Assembly: GCA_902805755.1 (NCBI GenBank)
Contig: CADCUA010000446.1
Location: 1-6,828, forward strand
Length of the DNA stretch: 6,828 nt
Source of the DNA: an uncultured Lysobacter sp.
Lineage (GTDB): Bacteria; Pseudomonadota; Gammaproteobacteria; Xanthomonadales; Xanthomonadaceae
Direction: 5' to 3'
Part shown: positions 1 through 6,498 of the stretch, piece by piece
Layout of the letters: every line of letters begins with the position of its first letter
How positions within the stretch are numbered: position 1 is the stretch's first letter
Translations under genes and position numbers: made by a program
Notes under the pieces: generated by a model
Seen by the model: the letters and a program-made list of their open reading frames with translations, nothing else
Databases searched by the model: none
What the model was told of the DNA's origin: nothing

Positions 1-112
1 GTGTACCCGCTTCCGGCGCGTCGCACGATCCCCGCGCGTACAGCCCTCACTTGCAGGATCCGGCCCGCATGCGTCGGGCACAATCGCGTGTGGAAGCTGA
101 TGCAACTTCATT

Positions 113-117
113 GAGGA
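113..117 (+). promoter_or_regulatory. Shine-Dalgarno of the channel-like gene
   Basis: GAGGA lies 8 nt before the ATG at 126 and supports that start. Bases 1-112 hold no gene or clear promoter that I can support. A TTGCAG at 51-56 has no well-spaced -10 partner. Confidence 0.6.
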
Positions 118-125
118 CGTAACTC

Positions 126-812
126 ATGAGCGAACCTGTCGTCGCCGACGGTCTCGGGCGACAACTTGGACGACATCCTTCGGCGCTGCTGCTCGCAGCG
201 CAGTTGCTGAGCCTGGTGCTTTACGCGGTGATCGACGATACCTCCACCGGCCGTGTGCTGTTCGGTGCAGTCGCGCTCGTCGTGGTTCCGCTGGCGGTCT
301 GGGTCGTGAGTAAAAGTCCGGCGGCGAACTGGGTTGCCTGGGCACTCGCTTTACCGGCGATCGCGCTGTCCACCGCCGCCATCGTGACCGAACGTCCGGC
401 GCTCGTAACCTGGTCGGCGCTGCTGGAATCCGCGCTGTATTTCTATGCGGCCGCCAGCCTCATCCGATACATGTTGCGGGACCATATCGTCACGACCGAC
501 GAACTGTACGCATCGGGCGCCACCTTTACGCTCGTGGCCTGGGGCTTTGCCTATGCGTATTACGTATGCCAGGCCTGGTATCCGGGCAGTTTCACCGGTG
601 CCCTAGATCCGGAGCGACCCAGGGAGTGGCTTGAACTGCTGTTCCTGAGCTTCTCCACGCTGTCCGGCGTGGGCAATGGCGACATCATTCCGCTTGGGGC
701 GCAGGCACGTGTGCTCGTCATGTTCGAGCAGATCGCCGGCATCGGTTACATCGCAGTCGTCGTTTCGCGCCTGATCGGTCTTTCGATTGTTCGTGCAGGG
801 CACTCGTCATGA
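126..812 (+). CDS. Six-segment membrane protein with K+-channel-like pore loop (Ion_trans_2-like)
   Basis: Predicted inner-membrane ion channel subunit of 228 aa. Hydrophobic segments lie at about residues 18-35, 43-61, 68-87, 93-113, 130-150 and 192-217. An amphipathic pore helix (about 166-180) precedes a filter-like loop, TLSGVGNGDIIP (178-189), followed by the last membrane segment. This S5-P-S6 order is that of bacterial potassium channels. The fourth segment lacks the regularly spaced Arg/Lys of a voltage sensor, and there is no RCK/TrkA or cyclic-nucleotide domain. Against the canonical TVGYGD filter the sequence reads GVGNGD, so the first Thr and the Tyr are replaced while both Gly and the Asp remain. 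K+ selectivity therefore cannot be assumed. The start is supported by an SD, and the TGA overlaps a downstream ATG (ATGA). The family call is fairly safe; the permeant ion and trigger are unknown. Confidence 0.82.
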   Translation: MSEPVVADGLGRQLGRHPSALLLAAQLLSLVLYAVIDDTSTGRVLFGAVALVVVPLAVWVVSKSPAANWVAWALALPAIALSTAAIVTERPALVTWSALLESALYFYAAASLIRYMLRDHIVTTDELYASGATFTLVAWGFAYAYYVCQAWYPGSFTGALDPERPREWLELLFLSFSTLSGVGNGDIIPLGAQARVLVMFEQIAGIGYIAVVVSRLIGLSIVRAGHSS

Positions 813-916
813 GCGTGCCATTCGATCAAGCCATGTCGGATCCCGTGCTGCTGAGCCTGGCCCACCTCCCAACCGCAACTGCGCGAACCTTCGACGATGC
901 ATTCCCAAGTCGATAA
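809..916 (+). CDS. Possible 35-aa ORF coupling its two neighbours
   Basis: The ATG at 809 overlaps the stop of the channel-like gene as ATGA, and the TAA at 914-916 lies 20 nt inside the next gene. The peptide begins MSVPFDQAMSDPVLLSLAHL and has no family I recognise. By hand count the first 20 codons are strongly G/C-ending and the last 15 are not, so coding status is unclear. It could be a coupling leader that carries ribosomes toward the start at 897, which has no SD of its own. It could also be a decayed remnant, or chance in a high-GC region. Confidence 0.25.
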   Translation: MSVPFDQAMSDPVLLSLAHLPTATARTFDDAFPSR

Positions 917-1460
917 GCGCGACAACACGAGGCGCCTGTGGCTCGCGGCCGCCGCTAGGGACGGTGCATCCACGTTCGACGTTCTGGGCTTCTTCGATGG
1001 GCTGGATGCAATGTCGCTGGACGACATGATTGGTGAGTGGAAAGGGCATGGCCTCCACACGGGGCACCCGCTGGACGGAATGCTGGAACGCTTCGGCTGG
1101 CACGGAAAGCGCTTCGACGATTCGGAGTCGGCGTACCCGTTGCTGTTCAATCACGGACGTGGCCGCCGTATCGCGGTCAATCCAAAATTCATCCCGGTAC
1201 AACTTGCAGCGCGACTGCGCCTGCAGCGCAGCCGGCTTGCGCGCGCTGCGTTCCATCTGGCAAAACCGTTGATGTCGACGAAGAAGCCGTCAGCGCGGCT
1301 GCGCATGACGACGTACCGCACAATGTCCAGCGCGACGATGATCTACGACACACTCCCGATGCACGATGTATTCCGTCGTGTGGATCGCGATTGTCTGCTG
1401 GGCGCGATGGATTCGCGGTATTTCGTGCAGCCGATGTTCTTTGTGCTCGAGCGCGTGTGA
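897..1460 (+). CDS. GXWXG and DUF4334 domain protein
   Basis: Protein of 187 aa, close to the usual size of this two-domain family, with no signal peptide or membrane segment, so probably cytoplasmic. The N-terminal GXWXG domain spans about residues 27-84. Its naming motif GEWKG is at 46-50, followed by the conserved TGHPLDGMLERFGWHGKRF stretch (55-73) and PLLF. The C-terminal DUF4334 domain spans about 132-186 and carries RLRMTTYRTMSSATMIYDTL, a conserved 'FRRVD...LLGAMD' block and a final FFVLER. The molecular function of the family is unknown; the paired small domains suggest ligand binding, but that is a guess. The ATG at 897 is the only usable start, because the frame is closed by a TGA at 852-854 with no ATG, GTG or TTG between. 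No SD precedes it. The gene follows the channel-like gene by 84 bp on the same strand and may be co-transcribed. Confidence 0.87.
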   Translation: MHSQVDKRDNTRRLWLAAAARDGASTFDVLGFFDGLDAMSLDDMIGEWKGHGLHTGHPLDGMLERFGWHGKRFDDSESAYPLLFNHGRGRRIAVNPKFIPVQLAARLRLQRSRLARAAFHLAKPLMSTKKPSARLRMTTYRTMSSATMIYDTLPMHDVFRRVDRDCLLGAMDSRYFVQPMFFVLERV

Positions 1461-1672
1461 AACGCGGTCGCGTAGGGACTGCGCTAGCCGGTGCATTCAA
1501 GTGGGGCACCGACGAGTTCCAGATACGCGGCGCATCCGAGCAGCCGGAACCCCAAGCGGAAGCCCCCCACGCGATGCGCGTGCCTGGTCAGGCGGCGAGC
1601 AGCACTACCGCGGCGATGGCTTGCAACGGGTCGCCCATTTACTGCGCCAGCGCGAATGCCGCGTTGCAGCCG

Positions 1673-1703
1673 AAAAGAAAAACCCCGGCCGAAGCCGGGG
1701 TTT
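1673..1703 (-). terminator. UUCG-capped intrinsic terminator of the protease gene
   Basis: Read on the minus strand, a 10-bp stem (AAACCCCGGC/GCCGGGGTTT, 1680-1703) closes a TTCG tetraloop in C(UUCG)G context. It runs into TTTTTCTTTTC. The hairpin begins 27 nt past the protease stop. On the plus strand the loop is CGAA with only three T's after the stem, so it would be a weaker terminator for the converging rightward genes. Confidence 0.9.
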
Positions 1704-1730
1704 GTCCAAAATTCGTTCGCGACGTCAACT

Positions 1731-3626
1731 CTAGAAAGTCACGCTCCAGCTGTTGATGTAGCCGGTGTCTCCGGAGTAGACGTCGGCCACACGAAGCTTC
1801 CAGGTGCCATTGAGCGCTTCGGTGCTCAGGTTCACTGTGTACGTGGCCTGCACATTGTCGGCACTGTCAGAGCTGCTGCTGTTCTTCAGGCGGTAGGTCG
1901 AGCCGTCCGGTGCGACCAGATCGATGGTGAGGTCGCCGCGATAGGTGTGGCGGATATCGACCGCGACCTTCGCGTCCGAAGGCGCGCTGCCCGTGCGGCC
2001 GGACACCGCGATCGGGCTCTCAACCGTGCCGCGATCGGGAATCGCCAGGTCGGTGCCGTTCGTGTACGTCTGCGTGCCGCCGCTGCTCGTGCCGTAGCTG
2101 CCCGTCAGGCTCAGGCCGGAGAAGGACGAGTACGCCTTGACGCGCACATACCAGGTGCCCGCGGCCGGGGTCGCGAAGCTGCAGGTTTCGGCGTTTCCGC
2201 TCAGGTACGGGCGGCAGTCGTAGGACGTGTCCGTCGGCTGGCTGCCGAACTTCACGTACAGGTCGGCATCGCCGGTGCCACCGCTGATCACGAACTTCAG
2301 GTTGCTGGCGCCGGCTGGCACCGTCATCGTGTAGACCAGCGAGTTGCCTGTGCTGGCCGCGAGCCCGGTGACCGCGACGCCGTTGGTGAGCGTCGTGCCG
2401 CCTCCGCCACCGCCACCACCGCCGCCATCAAAGAACGAGTACAGCAACCGGTTCGGCGAGGCCTTCGGGTCGGTGATCTTGTTGGGCGTTGCCGCGTTGA
2501 TGAGCGCGGTGTTGACCTGGCTCGGCGTGGCGCCGGGGTTGGTTGCAAGGTACAGCGCGGCGACGCCGGCGATGTGCGGCGACGCCATCGACGTGCCACT
2601 GATCGTGTTGGTGGCCGTGTCGCCCGTGTACCACGCGGACATGATCGACGAGCCGGGCGCGAACAGGTCGATGCACGATCCGAAGTTCGAGAACGACGAA
2701 CGCGCATCCGACGACGTGGACGACCCCGCGGTCAACGCGGCGCCCACGCGTGCGGGCGAGTAGTTGCACGCGTCGGCATTGTCATTGCCGGCGGCCACCG
2801 CATACGTCACGCCCGCGTTGATCGAGTTGTTGACGGCGGTGTCCAGCGCGCTGGAGGCGCCGCCGCCCAGGCTCATGTTCGCGACCGCCGGTTTGACGTG
2901 GTTGGAGGTGACCCAGTCCACGCCGGCAATGACGCCGGAGTTCGTACCCGAGCCGTTGCAGTCGAGCACGCGGATCGGATGCAGTTGCACACCTTTCGCG
3001 ATACCCCAGGTCGCGCCGCCGACTGTACCCGCCACATGCGTGCCGTGGCCATTGCAGTCGTTCGTGCCGCGTCCGTCGCTGATCGCCGTGTAGCCGCCGC
3101 TCACGCGGCCCCCGAAGTCGGCGTGGCTTGCGCGAACGCCGGTGTCGATGATGTAGGCGTGCACCGTCGATGCGGTGGTGTCGTAGGTGTAGGTTCCGCT
3201 CAGCGGCAGATCACGCTGGTCGGTGCGGTCCAGGCCCCAGGTGGCATTGGATTGCGTGGCCGACGCCTGCACGAGGCCGTCTTCCTCGACATAGGCCACT
3301 CGCTTGTCAGCCAGCAGCCGCGCGAGCGCCTCGTCGGACGCCTTCACCACGAAACCGCGCAGCACGCGGTTGTAGCTGCGGACCAGGTTCGCACGGTGCG
3401 TGCGCGCCATTTCGCTCGCGACCGACGCGACCTGCGGACGGTTCGAACGCTCGCTCGCCAACGATGCTGCGTCGTCCTTCAGCACGACGATGTACTGCCC
3501 CTCGACGGGACGCGCAGACACCCGGAAGTCCGCGGCGTCGGCGGTGCCGATCGGTGCAAGGACAAGTAGTGTTGCGGCGGCAAGTGCGTGCAGGGTAGCC
3601 GGTACCTTTCCTGATGCAGCGGACAT
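1731..3626 (-). CDS. Secreted subtilisin-like (S8, proteinase K/aqualysin-type) serine protease with PPC and P domains
   Basis: Exported endopeptidase precursor of 631 aa. Order: signal peptide about 1-31 (hydrophobic core 14-27, cleavage near ADA|A); I9 inhibitor propeptide about 43-119; S8 catalytic domain about 129-392; ten consecutive Gly at 401-410; bacterial PPC domain about 427-511; proprotein-convertase P domain about 520-631, ending at the stop. The triad is Asp161 (IIDTG), His194 (NGHGTHVAG) and Ser346 (GTSMASPH), with oxyanion Asn281 (AAGN). Catalytic-domain Cys191/223 and Cys287/318 are 32 and 31 residues apart, the spacing of the two aqualysin I disulfides. PPC Cys471 and Cys482 may form a third. 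The propeptide should guide folding and be removed autocatalytically, and the C-terminal domains are often trimmed during maturation. I chose the ATG at 3626 because GGAGGT lies 4 nt upstream; a GTG at 3650 would add 8 residues. The gene stands alone with its own terminator. Extracellular nutrient proteolysis is likely; the substrate is unknown. Confidence 0.96.
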   Translation of the reverse strand: MSAASGKVPATLHALAAATLLVLAPIGTADAADFRVSARPVEGQYIVVLKDDAASLASERSNRPQVASVASEMARTHRANLVRSYNRVLRGFVVKASDEALARLLADKRVAYVEEDGLVQASATQSNATWGLDRTDQRDLPLSGTYTYDTTASTVHAYIIDTGVRASHADFGGRVSGGYTAISDGRGTNDCNGHGTHVAGTVGGATWGIAKGVQLHPIRVLDCNGSGTNSGVIAGVDWVTSNHVKPAVANMSLGGGASSALDTAVNNSINAGVTYAVAAGNDNADACNYSPARVGAALTAGSSTSSDARSSFSNFGSCIDLFAPGSSIMSAWYTGDTATNTISGTSMASPHIAGVAALYLATNPGATPSQVNTALINAATPNKITDPKASPNRLLYSFFDGGGGGGGGGGTTLTNGVAVTGLAASTGNSLVYTMTVPAGASNLKFVISGGTGDADLYVKFGSQPTDTSYDCRPYLSGNAETCSFATPAAGTWYVRVKAYSSFSGLSLTGSYGTSSGGTQTYTNGTDLAIPDRGTVESPIAVSGRTGSAPSDAKVAVDIRHTYRGDLTIDLVAPDGSTYRLKNSSSSDSADNVQATYTVNLSTEALNGTWKLRVADVYSGDTGYINSWSVTF

Positions 3627-3630
3627 CTGG

Positions 3631-3636
3631 ACCTCC
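3631..3636 (-). promoter_or_regulatory. Shine-Dalgarno that fixes the protease start
   Basis: GGAGGT on the minus strand lies 4 nt before the ATG at 3626. It lies inside the extension that a GTG start at 3650 would create, so the ATG is favoured. Confidence 0.75.
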
Positions 3637-3715
3637 GAGGGTGCGTTCACGTCGATGCGGATTGCACGGCTGGGGCAGGGTCTTCTGCGGGTCCGTGCGG
3701 CTCGGGCAGAAACTT

Positions 3716-3745
3716 TTCATATCCTGTCCGTAGGCTGAATGTCGC
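3716..3745 (-). promoter_or_regulatory. Weak sigma-70-like promoter candidate for the protease gene
   Basis: On the minus strand GCGACA (3740-3745) and TATGAA (3716-3721) are 18 bp apart. Each matches its consensus at four of six positions. Initiation here would give a leader of roughly 80-85 nt before the ATG. It is the most AT-rich spot just upstream of the gene, but the match is weak and could be chance. Confidence 0.25.
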
Positions 3746-4173
3746 AGCCCGGATCGGTATCGCGGCGTGTGCGTGGCGCGAAGCTTTTGTTAATCGGGCC
3801 CGACCGCTGCGTGTTCAGGCGTGAGCAATCTCCGGCAGCGAGCGCTTCGGCAGGAATCGTTCGCGAATAGAACCGGCGTGTCGGACACAGTGTGCGTGAG
3901 GCGCCGCGCCAACGTTCGCGACTCTCCGTGCCCTGCAGCGGAAGGATGCGAATGTCCCGATGCGACTCATTCGCCGTGCTGTTCGGCCAAGTGCGGTGGC
4001 ACCGGATGCGGTGTCGTTGTCCCGGCCGGTACCGCCCTGTAAGCAGTGCCCGACGACCGACGCGATGCGAACGCGCCGGATGCGGGAATCGCTAAATCGC
4101 GTGGCCCATGCGTGCAGTGCAACGGCGCCGTCAGGAGTCGCGGGCTCGCTACCCGAAGCCGGTTCCGCGCGTC

Positions 4174-5355
4174 CTACTGCGTGGCGCGCGCCATACATTG
4201 TTTGTAGCGCCGATCCACGCGCGTCGCGAACCACTCGGTAGTGAGCTTGCGCGTGATCTTCGGGCTCTCCAGCGTGATGCGCGGCATCGCGGCGCGCGGG
4301 AGCTTGCGGCCCGCGGTCTCGTCCGCCAGCTCGAACACGTGCTTGTAGAGGTCGGTGTCCTCGAAGTCGAGCCGATTTGCCTTCGCGAGCGCGCGACGCA
4401 CCTGGGAATCACTCATGTCCCAATGGGCGCGCGCAATCGAACGCACTGCGATTTCCGTCTGCCCGGTGTCGCTTCCGTCGTCGTCTGCCCGATGGCGGAT
4501 AAGGTCGCCGTCCAGTGTGAGCGGAATGCCCGAGGCGATGCTGACCGCGTTCTGGAACGCCGCGTTGCGGCTTGCATACCAGCCCGCGTTGAAGTCGGCG
4601 AAGCGGTACAGCGGCTTCTCGTACGACGTCGGATAACCCAGCAGGTGGGCGATGCCGAAATACATGCCGCCGCGTCGCGTGAACACTTCCTGCCGGATCG
4701 AACCTTCCACCGGGTAAGGGTAGGGGCGGTCGCTCGCATGCGCTTCCGCGAACGCGATGCTCACCTGCATGGGGCCGCCGGTCCGCACCGGGTTCGCGCC
4801 GGAGAACAGGCGGCGGCCCATGGGCACGCCGTCGATGAGCTCCTCGAAGATCTGGTTCAATTCCTTCTCGGTGCGCACTGCCGACAGGCGCTCGTCCCAG
4901 GTGCGGCCGTTCGGCGACTCGAGCTGCAGCGCGGCGCGCACGAGCAACTGCGGAATGTGCAGCCGCTCGGCGCGGCGCTCGATCTCGCCGCGCGCGATCT
5001 TCGCCAGCCCGGGCACGACGGGGTCGGGGGTGAACGTCGATTCCTGCTGGGTCACCGCCAGGGCGGAGCACAGGTTCTGCGTCGTGGGCTCGATCTCCAG
5101 CGAGGCGAATGCGGCGTAGATGTCGGTTGCCCAGGCTTTTCGATCCGGGAGTGTTGCCGGCAGCAGCCGGGTGATCTGCGCGCGCACCTCGGCGGGCGAG
5201 GGCGGCTTCGGCTTCTGTTCGCCCATGCAGCCCGCGGCAAGGGTGACGACAAGCGCGGCGAGTACCGTGGCGGTGTTGCGATACCACCGCGTGTTCCAAG
5301 CGGAACGTGGGTGGCTTGTGCCGCCCTGAGCCGCTACCGGGTTAGGCCCCCGCAT
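4174..5355 (-). CDS. DUF1615 family lipoprotein, possible lysozyme-fold enzyme
   Basis: Predicted lipoprotein of 393 aa. A basic N-region and hydrophobic core lead to the lipobox LAAGC, with lipidated Cys43; residue 44 is Met rather than Asp, which favours outer-membrane sorting. The mature part, from KPPSPAEVRAQI onward, matches the DUF1615 family, which has no function known to me. Four motifs appear in the order seen in lytic transglycosylases: TQQES (102-106, candidate acid Glu105), GPMQV (194-198; compare GLMQ), GGMYFGIAHLLGY (229-241; compare GxxYLxxLL) and FNAGWYASR (255-263; compare AYNAG). The Glu-to-GPMQ gap is much longer than in Slt-type enzymes. A peptidoglycan-acting role is inference. 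The ATG at 5355 is the only start near the lipobox; an in-frame ATG at 5454 would add 33 residues with no signal character. No clear SD is seen at either. The gene is separate from its neighbours by 547 bp and 168 bp. Confidence 0.85.
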   Translation of the reverse strand: MRGPNPVAAQGGTSHPRSAWNTRWYRNTATVLAALVVTLAAGCMGEQKPKPPSPAEVRAQITRLLPATLPDRKAWATDIYAAFASLEIEPTTQNLCSALAVTQQESTFTPDPVVPGLAKIARGEIERRAERLHIPQLLVRAALQLESPNGRTWDERLSAVRTEKELNQIFEELIDGVPMGRRLFSGANPVRTGGPMQVSIAFAEAHASDRPYPYPVEGSIRQEVFTRRGGMYFGIAHLLGYPTSYEKPLYRFADFNAGWYASRNAAFQNAVSIASGIPLTLDGDLIRHRADDDGSDTGQTEIAVRSIARAHWDMSDSQVRRALAKANRLDFEDTDLYKHVFELADETAGRKLPRAAMPRITLESPKITRKLTTEWFATRVDRRYKQCMARATQ

Positions 5356-5430
5356 AGGCGACTGCACGCTGCAATCCAGGGCGTTTGCAATCGGGCGGCG
5401 CTCCGCAGCGCTCCCGGTGTGCGATGTATG

Positions 5431-5440
5431 TTCGTACGAA
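5431..5440. repeat. 10-bp palindrome upstream of the DUF1615 gene
   Basis: TTCGTACGAA is a perfect palindrome about 75 bp upstream of the chosen DUF1615 start, within the 168-bp spacer after the pseudouridine synthase gene. A GCGATG repeat flanks it on both sides. It could be an operator, but a 10-bp palindrome can arise by chance. Confidence 0.2.
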
Positions 5441-5523
5441 TGCGATGGCGTCATCGGCAGAAAATAACTCGGCCGGCGTTGCGATGCGGTTATCCGCTTC
5501 GCTACTGATCCGGCCGCAGTGCC

Positions 5524-6246
5524 CTAGAACCGTTCCGTCACCGGCAGGTAGCGCCATTGCCCGACCGGCATTTTTGCCAGGCTGATGCGGCCGATGCGCA
5601 GGCGACGGATCGAAACGACCTCCAGGCCGACCTGCTGGCACATGTGCCGCAGCTGGCCGGGCTGCACGTCCTTGATCGCGAAACGCAAACGGATTTCGTT
5701 CTGCCAGCTGACCTTGCATGGCTGCAGCACGCGGCGCTGGTAGATCACCCCGCGTGAAAGACGTTCCAGGCCGTTCTCGGCGATCTCGCCGGAGACCTCC
5801 ACCACGAATTCCTGCTCGAGCAGCGCATAGTCCTCGGTCAGCCTGCGCCAGACGCGACCGTCCTGGCTGAGCACGACGAGCCCGCTCGCTTCGTCATACA
5901 GCGGCATCAACGGCGTGAGGCGCTGGAAGTGCCGCTTCAGCATGCGGATCCCCGACACGTCGCCTTCGGCGCGGTTCTCGCGCGTGACGAGCGCAGCGGC
6001 GTCCTGGAACGCGACGCCCGCCGGCTTATGCAGCAGAACGGTTGCAGGTTCCGTAGGCTCCAGACGCGCATCGGGTGCGACCTCGACGCGTGCGCCTGCG
6101 ATCTCATGCTGCGGCTCTTCGATGACTTCGCCGTCCACCGATACCCAGCCGCCCTCGATGTACTGCTGCGCGTCGGTACGCGAGCATCCAAGCAGCATCG
6201 CGACGTGTCTATCGAGGCGCATTGGAGATTGCGTGGATTCGGACAT
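5524..6246 (-). CDS. RsuA/RluB/RluE/RluF-type rRNA pseudouridine synthase, divergent active site
   Basis: Protein of 240 aa, cytoplasmic, of the family that isomerises specific rRNA uridines to pseudouridine. An S4 RNA-binding domain spans about residues 9-55 (MRLDRHVAMLL, then YIEGGWVSVDGEVI). The catalytic domain follows, with LLHKPAG (71-77), the active-site loop PLYDEASGLVVLSQDG (115-130), EQEFVVEVSG (144-153) and GQLRHMCQQVG (197-207) leading to RIGRISL. Normally the loop reads GRLDxDTxGLLLLTxDG. Aligned from its right side, Tyr117 falls on the catalytic Asp, with Asp118 next to it. The KxYxV motif has Phe147 for Tyr. The target site, and even activity, are therefore uncertain, so I give no symbol. 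The start at 6246 has a weak AGGT about 10 nt upstream. The 252-bp gap to the XRE gene suggests its own promoter. The fold and family are clear. Confidence 0.9.
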   Translation of the reverse strand: MSESTQSPMRLDRHVAMLLGCSRTDAQQYIEGGWVSVDGEVIEEPQHEIAGARVEVAPDARLEPTEPATVLLHKPAGVAFQDAAALVTRENRAEGDVSGIRMLKRHFQRLTPLMPLYDEASGLVVLSQDGRVWRRLTEDYALLEQEFVVEVSGEIAENGLERLSRGVIYQRRVLQPCKVSWQNEIRLRFAIKDVQPGQLRHMCQQVGLEVVSIRRLRIGRISLAKMPVGQWRYLPVTERF

Positions 6247-6305
6247 TCAAGTCAGACCTGCTGTTGCACTGGATGGGCGGTCCGTGAGGCCCGCGTCCGG
6301 ACTTC

Positions 6306-6352
6306 ACCTGCGCAAGGGTTGCGCGAGGGGTTTCGTACCTGCGCACGCAGGT
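6306..6352. repeat. Direct and inverted ACCTGCG(CA) elements upstream of the pseudouridine synthase gene
   Basis: ACCTGCGCA occurs at 6306-6314 and again at 6337-6345, 31 bp apart, about three helical turns. The second copy is followed at once by CGCAGGT (6346-6352), giving a 16-bp dyad with 7-bp arms and a 2-bp centre. The cluster lies 60-106 bp upstream of the gene's start. It looks like a multi-site operator; the binding protein is unknown. Confidence 0.35.
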
Positions 6353-6380
6353 CGCGCCCCGGCTGTGAGGTAATTCGTGC

Positions 6381-6410
6381 TGCACAGGGCCAAGCCGCCA
6401 TGCCTGTGCA
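6381..6410. repeat. 8-bp inverted repeat with 14-nt spacer
   Basis: TGCACAGG (6381-6388) and CCTGTGCA (6403-6410) are perfect inverted copies in the spacer between the XRE and pseudouridine synthase genes. No T-run follows on either strand, so it is not a standard terminator. It could be a leader hairpin or a protein-binding site. Confidence 0.35.
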
Positions 6411-6441
6411 AGGATCTTCGCGAATCAGCAGCATCTACCGG

Positions 6442-6455
6442 AAACGTCGACGTTT
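6442..6455. repeat. Perfect 14-bp palindrome
   Basis: AAACGTCGACGTTT is a perfect palindrome 43 bp downstream of the XRE gene stop and about 195 bp upstream of the pseudouridine synthase start. It is long for chance in a spacer this short and may be a dimer-binding site. No function is assigned. Confidence 0.35.
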
Positions 6456-6498
6456 GCAGGAGACCAGCGCCATCCGTAGCGCGGATTGCCGCCTGTGC

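Larger units (their letters stand above)
3627..4173. other. 547-bp stretch without a convincing gene
   Basis: This separates the protease from the DUF1615 gene; both read leftward. The left end holds the protease RBS and a weak promoter candidate. Open frames exist on both strands (for example plus 3821-4042 and minus 3815-4234), but none has an SD, a recognisable domain, or the strong third-position G/C bias of the real genes. No strong intrinsic terminator is visible after the DUF1615 stop; only a 5-bp stem without a T-run and a 10-bp palindrome (4122-4131) are seen. No tRNA, CRISPR or IS end was found. It may be decayed sequence or hold an unseen small RNA. Confidence 0.6.

Noticed and set aside
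1585..1635. A 16-codon hydrophobic micro-ORF on the minus strand (MGDPLQAIAAVVLLAA).
   Set aside because: Too short to support, no SD, and it lies just past the protease terminator.
1622..1668. A 7-bp inverted repeat, TGCAACG/CGTTGCA, with a 33-nt loop.
   Set aside because: Long loop, short arms and no T-run; the strong terminator next to it explains the region.
1491..3569. A 692-codon open frame on the plus strand spanning nearly the whole protease gene.
   Set aside because: It is antisense to a protease with intact domains and triad, has an Arg/Val/Gly-rich composition with no domain, and is a usual by-product of high third-position G/C bias.
3821..4042. A 73-aa Cys-rich ORF on the plus strand (eight Cys, including PCCSAKCGGTGCG).
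   Set aside because: GTG start without an SD, third-position G/C only about two thirds by hand count, and no known Cys-rich family spacing recognised.
3815..4234. A 139-aa ORF on the minus strand overlapping the end of the DUF1615 gene.
   Set aside because: No SD, no domain, and it overlaps a well-supported gene in another frame.
4108..5508. A 466-codon open frame on the plus strand opposite the DUF1615 gene.
   Set aside because: Arg/Ala/Val-rich shadow with no recognisable domain; the opposite strand has a lipobox and family motifs.
5342..5523. Minus-strand open frame in the spacer before the DUF1615 gene, with a protein-like stretch AELFSADDAIAFVRTYIAHR.
   Set aside because: No start codon near this stretch except an in-frame TTG close to its end, weak third-position G/C bias, and no family recognised; at most a relic.
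6472..6486. A small hairpin ATCCG-TAGCG-CGGAT after the XRE gene, considered as its terminator.
   Set aside because: Only a 5-bp stem and no T-tract on either strand.
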